DNA from: Halichoerus grypus
Taxonomy: Eukaryota; Chordata; Mammalia; Carnivora; Phocidae
DNA length: 64,000 nucleotides
Assembly: GCF_964656455.1 (NCBI RefSeq)
Contig: NC_135725.1
Location: 52,211,688 to 52,275,687 of the forward strand
Direction of reading: 5' to 3'
The notes beneath the pieces are model-generated. The model was not told where the DNA came from and did no database searches. It saw nothing but the letters and a program-made list of their open reading frames with translations. The position numbers and the translations under genes are program-made. Below are positions 33,287 to 46,272 of this stretch, in pieces. Numbering within the stretch: the first letter of the stretch is position 1; every line of letters starts with the position of its first letter.

Positions 33287-34753
33287 ATAAAATGAATATC
33301 ACCTGACTTTCCCAGGCTCCAATAAAGGACAGTGCCTAAAAATGTGATTCCATCAACCTTTTGTACTGTTTTACTCCTGCCTACTCATTAAGTGCTATCT
33401 TTGCTCACAAGACAACCCCAAATTAGAGAGATTCCTGTCTGAGAGGCAGCTTTCTTTCTTTTTTTTTCCCCAACTAATCTACCTCCCCAACTTTGGGCCG
33501 CCATATCATGTCATTTTAGATTAGTTGGGAGAAACACGGTTGCCTCATTTTCATCTTCAAAGACATGCGTGATTTCCAAGCTTCTGAATGCCCATGTTAT
33601 TTCTGAACCAGATGAAGTCAGGATAAGCAGGTGCAGCCCTACAGAGCCCTGCCACACGGCTCTCACACCCCGTCATTTTCTGGCTCTTCAAACATCCATT
33701 CCAGTTAACACTCTCCCTGGTTCACTCACTTATTTATTCAGTCACCAGTGTAGATATGCTGGCATTAAAAATGGGAGTAAACATTCTAAAGATGAAAACA
33801 TCGCATGTAATCCTGTCAGACTGCAGAGACAGCAACAGCAGTGATGGATGGATGCACAGGTGCTTACAGCAGAGACCCGTACTGAGCCACCATTTCACAA
33901 ACGTAGGATCTTCACCATTTGGAAGAGGACACCTGGTTCTTACAACCAGCGAGAAGGGTAGAAGGATAGGAGCGGGTGGGATTTATTGGTGTGGTTTAAT
34001 TCACCACATACATTGTGCTGAAGAAAAGGCAGCCTTTTTAAAAAAATGTTTTCTTAAAGAGAATAATATTCTCTTAAATATAGGCCTTCTGGAGGCCGGT
34101 AGGGATTGGCTCAGATTCTCAGCAATAAGGAAGACGGCAAATCTTTGATCCAACCTTGGACAGGTTGTATCCGATCTTGCTACGGTTTTAAAAATAAATA
34201 GTGAAGGTAAAATTATTATAAGATAAATGCTCAGTTGACCCACTGAATATTTATGAAAGATATCCTAATTGTTTTATTAATTTTTTAAAGGGGAAAATGA
34301 ACTTCTCCAAGTCAGTAACCACTTGCTCTATTATTTCCAAATCTTTGGACTAGCTAGAAAGTATTTTTATGGTTGAAAAAAAAAAAAGACATAGGATTTG
34401 AGAACCCAATATGTAAGGCATGTAAAAACAGGAGGATGGAATGACAGAGCTGATAGAATAGCTGAAATTTAAAAACTGAGGCAGATTTTTTTAATTTTTA
34501 AAAATTAATAACTTAATTTTTAACATATAGTATAATACTAAACTGTATTTTCAGATTTTTACTCAGATTTTTTATTCATTTTCTGTCAGTTTCAGAAAGT
34601 TGTGCCTTTTAAGTAAGTCTTCCATTATATCTGTTTGTTGAATTTATTGACATCAAGTTTCATAATATTCCCTTATTATTCTTTTAATGTCTGTAAGATT
34701 TGCAGCAATAACCCTACTTTGAATTCAAATATTGCTAATTTGTATTATGCTTC
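32881..34753. other. Intronic sequence with one TG tract, otherwise unassigned
   Basis: Apart from the (TG)n at 33254-33285 no repeat family or exon was recognised. An AT-rich patch begins near 34480. Confidence 0.5.
33254..33285. repeat. (TG)n microsatellite, about 16 units
   Basis: Uninterrupted TG dinucleotides. Confidence 0.96.
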
Positions 34754-35073
34754 TGCTATGGACTGAATGTGTGCCCCAAAAATTCATACGTAAAGCTCTA
34801 ACCCCCAGTGTGATGGTATTAGGAGGTGTGGCCTTTGGGAGGTAATTGGGATCAGATGAGATCACGGGGGTGGAGCCCAATGGAGGAATCAGTACCCTTT
34901 ATATGAAGAGGAAGAAACACCAGAGCTTACTCTCTCTGCTACCTGAGGACAAGGGAAAAAAGGCAGCCCTCTACAAGCCAAGAAGAGGGAGGGCTCTTAC
35001 CAGAACTTAACCATGTTGGCATGGATTTCCAGCCTCCAGAACTGTGAAAAATAAATGTCTGTTATCTAACCCA
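34754..35073 (+). mobile_element. MaLR solo LTR (MLT1-like), plus, 3'-truncated
   Basis: 'tgctatggactgaatgtgtgcccc', 'cctttgggaggtaattgg', 'ctctctgctacctgaggac', 'gatttccagcctccagaact' and 'aaataaatgtctgttatct' match the MLT1 LTR in order. The last 50 or so bases are missing and an A-rich run follows. It is an old endogenous-retrovirus-like relic with no genes. Confidence 0.88.
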
Positions 35074-35564
35074 AAAAAAGAAAAAATTAAGGCAAGTAAA
35101 AAATGTATTTTTACTTTTTCAAGCACAGGTGTATACCAGCTGGTGTGATGTCACTCAGAACCTCTGTCGGATACTGGGATAAAGGTCACTGTCAATTACC
35201 ATTTCCTTCTTTCTCTTTAAGACAGAGTATGACAATTCTTTCTTGGGAGAGTCCTGCTTTAAAGGAAAAATACTCAAATTCAAGGAAGTTTGTTCCTGTA
35301 ACTGTCAACAGACTTATTTACTCTTAGCCAGTCTAAGTGAATTTGAGTCTCAGGATCTGGAAAATTTTTATCCCTGGTGCTATGGGAACTTTTGTATGAC
35401 ATCTGGAACCACTGCAAGAGATCTGTGAAGGGGGGGTAGAGAGAACAAAATGGGCTAGAAGACTGGAAACTGGAAATTACAGTTCTAATTTTCAAAAGAA
35501 TACTATTTTAAGCTTAGAGAGATGGGTAAAATTGACACCAACAGCAGGCAAGATTTAGAGCAAT

Positions 35565-35690
35565 ATAACCCAGTAGCTAAGAGCACAGCATCTACAGGGT
35601 TGCTGTGATAATTCAAGAGGGTATATGTAAAATGTTTGGAACACAATAGGCACTGAGTAATCTGGTCTGCTATCATCATTATCACCCTTT
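35565..35690 (+). repeat. MIR fragment, plus
   Basis: 'cagtagctaagagcacagcatct', 'gttgctgtgataattcaagagg', 'aaaatgtttggaacacaataggcac' are in MIR order, with the middle deleted. Confidence 0.7.
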
Positions 35691-35799
35691 GAGTCATATT
35701 ATGAGGCAAGTTTTTTAACAGAGTCAGATTCTTGAGAGGCCAAACAGCCACTGAAATCTTAGAATGCTTAAAATTCTATTCAACCTGATTATGTAACCG

Positions 35800-35990
35800 T
35801 AACAAAAACTAACATTTACTTATTTTGCAATCTATTTTAACTTTTATAACAACCCCATGAGTCAGGTATTGTTACTATCCCCCACATTTTGCACTTAGAG
35901 AAACTTGAGACATAGCAAGATTAAAACTTTGTCCCAGGTTGTAGAATTTGTAAGTAGCCAAGCTGATTCCAAAACTCTAACCTTAATTAA
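35800..35990 (-). repeat. MIR, minus
   Basis: 'tataacaaccccatgagtcaggtattgttac', 'attttgcacttagagaaac', 'tttgtcccaggttgtagaatttg' and 'agctgattccaaaactc'. Confidence 0.75.
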
Positions 35991-36194
35991 GACTCCCTCT
36001 TTAGACCGTTGGGTAGCTCACGACAAAAAACAAACAAAAACAGAGGAACTTCTAGGGCCTATCTAAGGAGGTTAGGGAAAGGGATGGGAGAAACAAAGAC
36101 TTAGCCCTATGTACCTGGTCATGTGCCACTCCCAAAGATGTATTTCTTGAACCGTGGTTTCAAGAGAAGATCTGGATCCAGAAGCTGTCAATGA

Positions 36195-36345
36195 TTCTAA
36201 CTGGCTGTGTCTTTGGACCAGACACCTTTGACGGGCCTCAGTTTTGTCTTTAAAGATAATGGTGCTTATCTCTCAAGATTATTGTGAAAATTAAAGAGAT
36301 ACCACCTATGAAAGCACTCCATCAACGGAAACGCATTATGCAGTT
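36195..36345 (+). repeat. MIR fragment, plus
   Basis: 'gggcctcagttttgtctttaaagataatgg', 'ctctcaagattattgtgaaaattaaa' and 'gaaagcactcc' match the MIR second half. Confidence 0.75.
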
Positions 36346-37089
36346 ATTGACATGGGGACAAAGGGAGCTACAACTTTTGACAGAACATGAAGAAATTACA
36401 TGAGTAACGGAAAATGGTTCCATTCAATGCAAATATGTGTTTATGAGTAAGAAATAGGGTGAGGGAAGGGGGACAATGGGAGCCCTGCATAAAGAGGAAA
36501 CAAAGAAATCAAATGCTTCCTTCTTGCTTAATTTGGATAGACTTCTAATTCTCAGGCAAAAAGAAATAGTAACTAAGTGATCTGATGATGAGTCAATATT
36601 CCCCAACATTTATAATGTACTTAGCTTAATATTGTAAGAGAGTTCCAGTATTTTTGCATATAATAAAATCTAGTGCAATATTACTTCATGAATGTGGATA
36701 TATCAGGGCAAATTGTGTCCCCCATGCCCTCTCACTAATCCTTCAAACACTTTTTAGAATGGAGTATAAAAGTTTCTCATTTAAAACTTCAAAATGCTTT
36801 ACATTACTATAACATATTAGATTATAACTCAGCTGTGACCTCTGCTAGAGTGATCCTGCTCGAAGATTCAAACTGCACCCCCAGAAACTCTCAAGAGAGA
36901 AAAGACAACCATCTACCTGGGAGCTTTTCAATTTGCCTAGGTGAAAACAGATGGATGAACAGGATATGGCAGAGATAAAACTGAGACAAATAATTAATGA
37001 TACCATCCTCTCTACACTCCTGAACATTCCACAGCAACTGAAAAAGAGGTTTGAAATAAAATGGAATCACACAAGGATTGTGAAGGATA
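36346..37089. other. Intronic sequence without an assigned element
   Basis: No repeat family or exon was recognised. Confidence 0.5.
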
Positions 37090-37320
37090 CGGCCACCTGG
37101 AGGACTGTGCCAGACTCTACCTCTAGAGTCAGAAAGATATGGTCCTGAGTCCAAACTCTGCTTCTTAACTAGTTACCCTCCTCAATTAAACACTATCTCT
37201 TTGTGCTTCAATTTCTTCTTTGGATAAATGAGAGCACTAATACCAATATCATAGTGTGTTTGGGGTTAAGTGAGATAATGTAGTAAAAGCTGGGCAAATG
37301 TCAATTATTATACTTATTAA
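37090..37320 (+). repeat. MIR, nearly full length, plus
   Basis: 'tctagagtcagaaagatatgg', 'gagtccaaactctgcttc', 'tttgtgcttcaatttcttc' and 'ggttaagtgagataatgtag' are in MIR order. Confidence 0.78.
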
Positions 37321-37510
37321 TCCAGATTTCTCATATTATTAGCTTTCTGGTGGCTTCATGGGCAATAGGGATCCCAACCATAACCTGGTCTCTTCTTTAT
37401 ATACCTGGTCTCTTCTTTAACTTCTTGTAAGACCTGAGCACCTGACCCTAAAATGTACAAAATCTTGGAACATTCTGGAGGAGAGCTCTGTTTCCCCACT
37501 TCTGGTTTTT

Positions 37511-37701
37511 TTTTTTTTTTAAGATTTATTTATTTGAGAAAGAAAGAGACAGAGAGGTGGGGGGTGAAGGGCAGAAGGAGAGAGGGTCTTAAGCAGTCTC
37601 CACACCGGGCTTGGGGCTCAATCTCACGACCCTGAGATCATGACCTGAGTCAAAACCAAGAGTTGGACGCTCAACCAACTGCACTACCCAGGTGCACCAC
37701 C
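37511..37701 (-). mobile_element. CAN-SINE, minus
   Basis: T tail, 'aagatttatttattt', GA/GGGTG middle, 'tctcacgaccctgagatcatg', head 'gcactacccaggtgcacc'. The duplication is ccccacttctggttttt (37494-37510) against ccccatttctggatttt (37702-37718), with two mismatches. Confidence 0.94.
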
Positions 37702-37718
37702 CCCCATTTCTGGATTTT

Positions 37719-40700
37719 ATAAGGAAGAATTTTTCCTAAGTACACAACTGGCCTTTCTCTTTTTATTAATGTTGCCCTGGGGGGAGTGACGGAGTAATTA
37801 GCTTAACTGGTAAATTTGAGAAAATTCAACTGGGTGTGCTCAACTGGCGCAGACTTACCTCTTGGGAGCCACCTGCCTTCAAGGAGTGTGCTATTTGCTC
37901 TTTCCCCAATTTTCTGAATGGAGGAAGCTTCTTCTCTCCAACACAACATGGGAAAAGGTAGGTAAGTCTGGGCTTTAGATTTAATGGGCTCATTTCGTTA
38001 ATAGACCTAGAGCTTTGTCTTCCAGTTGGCTTCCGTAAGCAATAAAGTTGATGTCTGTTTTTGTTGCTGTTTCAATTGAATTCTTCTGCCACCATGTAGA
38101 GAAGAGTGGTATTTGTTTATTGGGAGCCCTCTCGGAGACCCCAACATTACATTGTACAGCCTGGTTTGCAAAGGTAGCTGTTTTTCGGTAGAGACTCATT
38201 GTGACATCAATTCAAGGAGAGCCCCATACGGGATATCACTTAAAATTTATCTGTGCCTATATATAAGGCATGCATAGTCTTCTCAAAAGTTTCCTCAGAC
38301 AAGAGAGAGGACCCAGTCACAGGGAGCCTCTGTCCCAGTTACTGCCCAGCTGCAGGCATAGAGAGTGAGAAGGTTCAGAACAGAGTCCCCCCCACCCCCC
38401 AGTCAGTGAGGTGTTTCCAAACCTTCCCCAACAGTCCATGAGCACTAGGCTTCACAGTTCCATGCTGCATGTGGCTACTGTTCAGGAACATATCACCAGT
38501 GTTCTCCATAGGGAATCTAGAAACTTCTACCCAGATAAAGCCTCTTTTTTGCCAAATACATTTTCTCAAACTTCTCTCTGGGTTAACTTTAACTTCTGGT
38601 ATAAAGTAAGGGGAGAGAGGTGGAGGAAGAAGGAAGGCAGAAGGAAGAGAGGCCAATTTTCCCTGTCCTGTGAAGTCTGCATCTTGTAAACACATACCCC
38701 GTGACCTCACACTATGCTGTATTTCTGAGCTCGTGTGTCTGGCCCCTCCGTCAGCTTGTGAGGGCCGAATCATACCCTAGACTTGACTGCAGTGCTAGTA
38801 CCTAAGGCAGAACCCAGCACAAATAGGAACTCATTAGTTTTCTGGTTAAACTATGTATCTAAACTATTGCTAATCAAATACTACACAGATAAACAGTTTC
38901 TTCTCCAGCTGAGAGGGCCATACTCCCGGAATCATGATGAGAAATAATCAACAAAAGAAAACTTTTCAGAAAACAGAGATGCTTCACACAAAGGTCAACA
39001 GTAGCCACTGGACATGTGGTTTCCCAGGCCAATCTGAACAGCTCACGCGTTTTCATTTTCCAGCATTCATTAAAATATCAGCTCCTTTGTTAGTATGTCC
39101 AGCCTTAAAAGAATGTTAAAAAAAAAACTCAGAGTAGATCTTTGTCAAGATCTTTGCATGGTGCTACAAAAGTCTCTATCTGGGTGCTTTGTTTTAAAAA
39201 AAAAAAAAAGGTTTAAAATATGCCTCAAAGGAAAAACAATGGAGAAGAGGTCAATCAGCTTGGGGAATTTCTTTTCTACTATAAGAAGAAAATGTATCCT
39301 ATCACCTTCTTTAGTGCAAACTCTGCTTTTGTGACTTTGGTGTTTAACCCCAAGCTTCTGCTTCTGCTGCATCCATCCTTGTCCTCTCTGTATCCATCCC
39401 TGGGATGTAGCCTCAGGCATTGTGGCCCCTACCCTGTGTCCCTTAATCATCCTGCACAGTGCCAAGGAATTCTTTTTCCTCAAGCATGATCCTGCTACCC
39501 ACCCTATGTGTATGTTAGGAGGCCTATGAGCAAGATCACTGCTGATAGGATTTTATAGCAGGAAGAACCCTCGAAAATCACTTAATTCAATTCAACCTCT
39601 TAATGTATTAAATACAAAACCAGAAACAGACGTGTCTATTGCCCAGAAAAGTGAGTTGAGGCCCACAATTAGGACAGGCTGAGGCTGAAAGCAGTCTCAA
39701 TCCCAGTGCCAATGTTCTTTGCACAAAGCCATGAGTCTCTTCAATGGTTAAGCAAACCTGACACCTAAGTGGCCTTCAAAGGGACCCCAACTTAACTATC
39801 TCTTTTGATACTTCAACACAAACCATATATATGTATATATATATTTTTTTCTTTTCTTCTTTTTAAATCCCCCTGGTGGTTTTTAAGGCTTTTATTTTTT
39901 TAAGCAACACAGTCCATTTCTCCTAAATAAAGCCGTACATGGTACCCAATTATAGAAAAATAAGTAAAAATTCTCTCTTCTGTGGATGAAACAGGGAGAA
40001 GGACCATCACTCTTAGTCTACCCTCTCCCAACAGCCACAGAAACCTCTCTGAGGACCTTCAGGCTTGGCTCTATCAATTAGACAACACACCAGACCCCTA
40101 TGCCCACTGCACTGTCAGTGACTGAATCTCTGCCCTGGCCTTTCCTTGGCTGGCCTGCTGCCATCATCCTTCAGCCTTCAAGGCCTGGCCAGCTGCCACC
40201 AACTCCTGACCATACTATTAGGAAGTGACCCTGTATCCCCCTTGCTACAATGCTCTGAATTTTTAACCCTTCTTCTGTACCAAAACAGTTGGAATCATTC
40301 ATTATTCTCATGCCCCCCCCTTCCAACACCCCTGTAGTCAGGGCCCACGCGCCCATCTGGCAGCCCTGTGGTTCCATCAAACCAGACTTCAAACACAAGC
40401 TGCCACTCAGGTGAAGATTCAGCCCACGTCTTCGCCTTCCCTCCTGACCCTTCCCTAATCTGGCTTGGTTTCTACTCATTCTTATTAAGCTCATTGGAAC
40501 CCTTGCTTCTCAACAAATATTTATGGGTTTCACTTGCTCTGCTTGAGTTGACACGCTTCCCCCAGCACTACCTCCCATTTGTTCTTTTTCCTTTCATTAC
40601 CCATCCCCCACCTTGAGCTCTGGGAACTCTGGTAGATGTTGAGTAGCTGCTGAAGAAAAAAATTCGACACCTACTCACCCAGCACCATCTGTCCACTGAC

Positions 40701-40744
40701 TATCAAGTTCCCCCCAGGACCTACTAGGGACCCTCAGAAATGAT
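37719..40744. other. Intronic sequence, mostly unassigned
   Basis: 39545-39730 ('cacttaattcaattcaacc' to 'cagtgccaatgttcttt') reads like an ancient MIR-type remnant. 39828-39844 is a short (TA)n patch. Parts of 40130-40620 are CT-rich and may be L2. No exon was recognised. Confidence 0.45.
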
Positions 40745-40855
40745 AGAAAACCAAAATCACCTGGGTGTTTACTTAAAATGCAGACCCCCAGGTCCCACCC
40801 CTCACCTTCAGCTGTACTGACTCTGATGCAGCCCAACATTAAGAACTCCCTAAGT
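40745..40855 (+). repeat. MER20/MER5-like hAT fragment
   Basis: 'aaaatcacctgggtgtttacttaaaatgcagacccccaggtcccacccc' type order, then 'gactctgatgcagccc' and 'aagaactcccta'. Confidence 0.6.
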
Positions 40856-41109
40856 CAGGGAGGCCGAGCCTATCCGGGAGTCCCTGGGCCAATACGCATT
40901 TACTGAGGGGAACGGGCAGGACAGAAATGTGGCCTTCTGGAACGCTGAATGTCCAGCAGGAAGGATGACAGAAGAAGTCCTTAGGAAGAACGAGGGCTGA
41001 CCTGAATCACACTGGGGATTGGGAGTGTGGCCCTCCCCCTGACTGGCCAACCAGCTACATCACTCATGGGGCGCCTGGTTCTGTTAACCAGCCCCTGCAT
41101 CCCAGGCCT

Positions 41110-41372
41110 GTACAGGCTGGTGGTTAAGTAAATGAGTCTGAGATCAGCCGGCCTGGGTTTGACTCCCACATCTATCATTTTCAGAACTGTGGACTCCTGA
41201 GCTTATGAAACCTCACCAAACTTCAGTTTCCTCTTCTATCAAAGGGAGATAAAATGATCTATCACATAGTATTCCTGAGAGAGTTAAATGACTTTATCCA
41301 CATACAGAATTTGAAAGAGCACCAGGCACAAGGTAAGTTTGTAATAAGCACTGGCTTTTAATTCTTATCATT
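41110..41372 (+). repeat. MIR, nearly full length, plus
   Basis: 'ctggtggttaagtaaatgagtctgagatcagccggcctgggtttgactccc' type order, 'cttcagtttcctcttctatcaaagg', 'cctgagagagttaaatga' and 'gagcaccaggcacaaggt'. Confidence 0.82.
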
Positions 41373-41385
41373 AACAATGCTTTCT

Positions 41386-41597
41386 CGGGGCGCCTGGGTG
41401 GCTTAGTCGTTAAGTGTCTGCCTTCGGCTCAGGTCATGATCCCAGGGCCCTGGGATCGAGCCCGTCGGGCTCCCTGCTCCTTGGGAAGCCTGCTTCTCCC
41501 TCTCCCACTCCCCCTGCTTGGGTTCCCTCTCTCACTGTGTCTCTCTCTGTCAAATTAATAAATAAAACATTAAAAAAACAAAACAAACAAACAAAAA
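41386..41597 (+). mobile_element. CAN-SINE, plus
   Basis: Head 'cggggcgcctgggtggctta', 'ccctgggatcgagcccgtcg', CT-rich middle, 'tctctctgtcaaattaataa'. A perfect 13-bp duplication (aacaatgctttct) lies at 41373-41385 and 41598-41610. It sits at the 3' end of the MIR. This is one of the best preserved copies. Confidence 0.97.
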
Positions 41598-41610
41598 AAC
41601 AATGCTTTCT

Positions 41611-44600
41611 TGAACGCACTCATTTATGTGTCCCTTCTGGACAGGGAACTCTGTAGGCTTTCTGCTTTCCCTCTCCTAGGAAAACACTCCTAGTAGATTA
41701 CGCCTGGCAGGATGTGACAGTGATGGAGTAAGACAGTGGGTGAAGAGAGGTCTGGCATCCTGGAAGTACTCAGTAATCGTCCATGATGATTGAAAAGGTT
41801 GACCCACCTTGGCCATGCCCTGGTAGCCAGGAACAGCAGGAGCTTTCCCTCATCAGAGCTAATGTTCTGCACCTCCCTCCAGCCACTAGGCAGAGGAGAC
41901 TTGCAGGAGGGCAGGAGCCTGACTTAGCAGGCTTCTCCAGGGACCACAAGGAGCTGGCCAGAAAACTTGTGTTGATTAGACATTTATGCTTCTTATTTTA
42001 TGATGGGAATTTGAACTCTCTCACAGCAGTGCCAGAAAAACTCATCCTGAGTCAGTGGGTGCTTTTTTAATACCAAATATCTTAATTCTGATTTTCTTAT
42101 GTAACCACAGTGTGCAGACATGCCAAAAATGTTAAAAATAGAAGACAACCAAAAATCCAAGAGAAAAATCTCCTAGCTTCTAAATCAACCTTGCATGGAA
42201 ACAGTTACCGCACCAAAGTGGGACGGGGGTTATTTTTTTCTTTCATTTAGGGGAGTGGTTTTTTTTTTTTCCTGTTTTATTCTTTGGGTAGTTTTATTTA
42301 TTTTCCCCACACTATTCTTTAATGACAAGTGAGGGTGACCCACTCTTCTTAAAAACAATAAAAGCTACAGGGAAAAAAAAAAGGCCTATAAAGCTTCCAA
42401 AGGCATTGGGGACTTTTGCCCAGAGAAGCGTACTCTCGAGTCAAACGGTCGGTCGAAAACAACCATGGCTGCAGGCACTGGGCTGAGCCAAACCCCTGTG
42501 GTGAGGACTCGCTTTATTTCTGGTCCAAACAAAATCCAGGAAGCCACATCCACTGACTTCTTTTTCATTTAAGATTCTGCATTCATTAATACATCTTGTT
42601 GAGACAGCCTCCATTAGAGATTTCCTCTTTGCTCTAAGAAAGAGGAGGAAAAACAGACACAGTGGCCGTTCCTAGGAAAACAGCATCAGCCCAGGAAGAG
42701 ATCAAAACAGGTGCTTGCTACTATCTCCTACTCTCTTTCCCCGAAACTGCATTTTATTCTTTAGAAGAAAAGAAAAAAAAGGCAGCTCCCTGAGCTTATA
42801 CAGTGTTTGATTTTATATAAGTGCCAGATGACTCAAATTCCTTTTGGAAGAAGGTGGTGTAAGAATCCATAAAAACTCTAATAAGCATAACCACAAACAT
42901 TTCTTCCACCAACTTTAGTCAATTAAAAAAAAAAATTCAAAGGCTTAATATAATTGAAGACTGAAAGACAACAGAGTTCCACAAAGACAAGGCTGTCATA
43001 TTTTAAAAAAGATGAAAAAAAGCTAACAGTCACTTTAGCACATCTCAAACACAGATCTTTATATAACTGATCAAGATACAACCATTTGCAAATATTTATA
43101 TTTCAGATCACAAGATGGTTCTTCCCCCACTCCAGAGATTGTGAGGGATTGTAGAGTGAGCTGATCCTCATTTGGTCTCCCCTAATTTACCCTAACCCAG
43201 CATGGCTTCTAGAAAAAGACAAAACCCAACAGACCAAGCCGGTGGAGACAAGGAGCCCTGATTTATTTCAGCTTTGAAAGGCCACTGCACTTGCATTCTC
43301 TTTTCAGCAGGGAATGCAGTCCACACCACTGGGCTCGCTGTCCTGTATAAAATACACGTTTTTCTCATCTAGTGGAGTAATCTTGTGAAACGTGAGAACG
43401 ACCTTGCACAAGCATCAGGGGGAGGGCAGAAGGGGAAGGCGGGGTCATGCTGGGAAACAGAGTCACTTCACCTTCGTAAGCCTAGCTCGCTTGCTCAGCA
43501 CCAGGCACACAGGAGGGCCCAGACAGGAAGGAGGCAGGGCCTTGACCTTCAAGATTTTCAGGAAGCAAAGCTTTCCACACTGGCATCACAAGCAGAGATG
43601 GAGTCGCTGCCCTGAGAGTGAGGTCCCTAAACTGATCCACATCAGAGGGAACCCTGTGGCTTCTGGGGGCAACACGGGGACCAGAAGTGGAAAGTGGGGG
43701 CACAGTGCAGGGGGATTCCAGACCTTTCTCCACCCAAAGGGCTAGCCACAAACTGGGAAATCAGATGATGGCCCCATCAAGATGACCCCTCAACATCATC
43801 AGAGTTCCTGCACTTTCTCCAGCTCTGCCCCAACCCCATTTTGATCACAAGAAGAAGGTATCTTGGCATTCATTTGGGAAGATGCCAACATAGCCTGAGC
43901 TTTCCAACTGGGCACCTGACCTGATTGCAGCCACAGACACTTGGAACACCAACTGTTTCATTTTTATAATAGTCTGGTTTTAGGATATATTTGATTTTAT
44001 AAATTGTGTGGGAGGGAGACAAAGTAATTCTGATGATGATCTGCATTTCCTCTGACCATATCCTAGTATACGTAAGAGGGTCCTTATAAGTAAAGGTGCT
44101 TTCTAATAAAGAAATAAATGTACACCTCATTATTCCATGGCCTACCAGAAACTTCTGAGGAGTGAGGATTTAGAAGAAATGATTCAAGTGGAGTTTCCCT
44201 AGACCTCATCAGCCCAACCTACCTCTCTCTGCTTTTACTTTTTCATCCCTCTCACCAAGCTGGCTGAAAAAAACCTCACCCAAGCCAGGAAACAAGTGAA
44301 GGCAATGACATTTTTTTTAATGGCACAACCCAGGTCAGCATACCCTAGACTAGTTGCCATGATGACGGGGATGGCATATGCCTGCTGGTTAGAACCCTCC
44401 TATCCTTTCTGTTATGAGACACACAGTTATTTCCTGTTCTGAGAAATTTTGGAGGGGCAAGAAAAGGAAGACAGGAAGGGAAGAGATGTTTATGAAAAAG
44501 CTGGCAAAGGCTCTTTGAGGATCTACAATCTCTCTTTCGTAGGCAATAGCAAATAGTCCTATCAAAATGAACCTTGAAATCTGGAGTGAAGCTTTTGAAA

Positions 44601-44719
44601 ATAAATCTCATGTTTTACTTGAATTTTTTAAAATATGCATAATGTTTCCCTCAGCAAATCACCCATAACAATCTATCAAAAGATAAATATAGTGGACTAT
44701 TATGGCAAGCAGATTTTTT
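41611..44719. other. Intronic sequence without an assigned element
   Basis: No repeat family or exon was recognised. The overlapping frames at 43385-43751 on both strands have no known domain. The left part of the MLT1-like LTR described next may begin near 44690. Confidence 0.45.
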
Positions 44720-44916
44720 TTTTTAAAGATTTTATTTATTTCAGACAAAGATAGAGAGAGAAAAGGAGAGAGCGTGAGTAGAGAAGTTCTCTGCAGAGGG
44801 AGAAGCAGACTCCCCGCTGCGCAGGGAGCCTGACATGGATCTCAATCCCAGGACCCTGGGGACCATGACCTGAGCCGAAGGCAGATGCTTAACTGACTGA
44901 GCCACCCAGGCACCCC
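44720..44916 (-). mobile_element. CAN-SINE, minus
   Basis: T tail, 'aaagattttatttattt', GA-rich middle, head 'gagccacccaggcacccc'. The flanks tggcaagcagatttttt (44703) and tggcaaggatattttta (44917) form a mutated duplication. It seems to have inserted near the start of an MLT1-like LTR. Confidence 0.93.
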
Positions 44917-45492
44917 TGGCAAGGATATTTTTAAGAGGGCCCCTAATGATCTCTGCCTCCTGGTATCTATGTCCCTTGAATAATCCTTTCCACCTGAGTG
45001 AGGGCTGGACCTAGTGACTTAGTTCTAGAGAATAAGATTTAGCAAGAGAGATGGGGAGCACTTCTGAGTCTGGGTTATAAAAGACTGACTTCTATCTTGC
45101 TTGCATATTCTTTCACTCTCTCTTGCTTGCTCACTTTGATGAAGCCATGTTGTGAGCTCTTCTTTGGGGAAGTCCACATGGCAATGAATTGAAGGTGTCT
45201 TCCAGTCAATAGTCAGTAAAGAATGAAGGCCCTCAGGCCAATAGTCCACCAGCAGCCGATTCCTGCCAACAACCACTGAGTAAGCTCAGAAGGAGATCCT
45301 TCCACATTCCACCCTTCAGATGACCGCATCCCCAGACTACACCCTGGTTACAACCTTGTGAGAGATCCTGAATTAGAGAACCCATCTAAGCTGTGCCTTG
45401 ATTCCTGACCCAGAGAAACTGTGAGATAATACATGCTGTTTTTAAGCCACCAAATTTGGGGGTATTTTGTTATGCAGCAAGAGTAAATAATG
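44917..45492 (+). mobile_element. MaLR solo LTR (MLT1-like), plus
   Basis: 'gatctctgcctcctggtatctat', 'agggctggacctagtgactt', 'gaagccatgttgtgagctc', 'cttcagatgaccgcatccccag', 'attcctgacccagagaaactgtgagataat' and 'aagccaccaaatttgggggtattttgtta' are in the order of an old MLT1-group LTR. It has no genes. The true left end probably lies left of the SINE. Confidence 0.8.
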
Positions 45493-45529
45493 TGGCTTTT
45501 AATCATCAGTATTTGTAATTGCACGCGAA

Positions 45530-45735
45530 AGGGGAAAACAATCCAAAAGTCATTCAGAGGGAGCTAGTTCAATCAAGAGTGGCATATCCATACAAGAAAC
45601 ATTAGGCAGCCCTCAAAATATAATGAGGTCAAAATTTCTACATTGAAATGGGAAGATTAGTTCACAAAAATTAAAAAGCAAGTTGCAAAACAATGTGAGA
45701 CTTCTAAAACATGTCAGACATCCGAACTTTCACTT
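45530..45735 (+). repeat. Worn LINE 3'-end-like sequence
   Basis: 'tggcatatccatacaagaaacattaggcagcc' and 'aaaaagcaagttgcaaaacaatgtgag' resemble a common L1-derived 3' motif. The subfamily cannot be named. Confidence 0.35.
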
Positions 45736-46034
45736 CATCAAATTTGAACTCCAGGCAAGCTTCTTACCCACTGTTCCCATCTCAGAAAATAGCAACTGTA
45801 GTTATCTAGTTGCTGTAGGCAAACAAACAAAAGCAAAAGACAAAATATACGCAAAGAGATAAAGAAGAGAGATTGTTCTGACTCTCCTCTTTTGCTCATC
45901 CAGTCCCTCAGTAAATTATAGAGTTTGCCCTCAAATTGCCACCACATCCCACACTTCTCACCACCCCCACAGTTACTCCTCCCATCCACGCCACCATCCA
46001 CTCTTTCTTGCACAGAAGCATCGGACCTGATTCG

Positions 46035-46272
46035 GTGCCCCGCCGTATTTCACAAATGCAAATGATATCAGGCCACTCCCCTCTCTAAACTCTGTAGTCT
46101 TCCCACTACAGTCGGAATAAAACTGTTTGCTGGTTCGCAAAGACATAATCTACAGCTCTGGTCTCTGGATACTTTTCCTTCCTCTACAATTCTTTCTCTC
46201 ACTTACCTGCTCTATCCACATTGGCCTCCTTGATGTTTCTATAACACACCTAGTTCACTCTCATTTCAGGGC
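46035..46272 (+). repeat. L2, left half, split by an LTR
   Basis: 'gatatcaggccactcccc', 'actgtttgctggttcgcaaa', 'ttctctcacttacctgctctatccacattggcctcctt' type order and 'cacctagttcactctcatttcaggg'. It is interrupted by the LTR at 46273-46760. Confidence 0.78.

Noticed and set aside
43385..43751. Overlapping open frames on three strands/frames
   Set aside because: GC-richer unique sequence with few stops by chance; no domain and no start or splice context.
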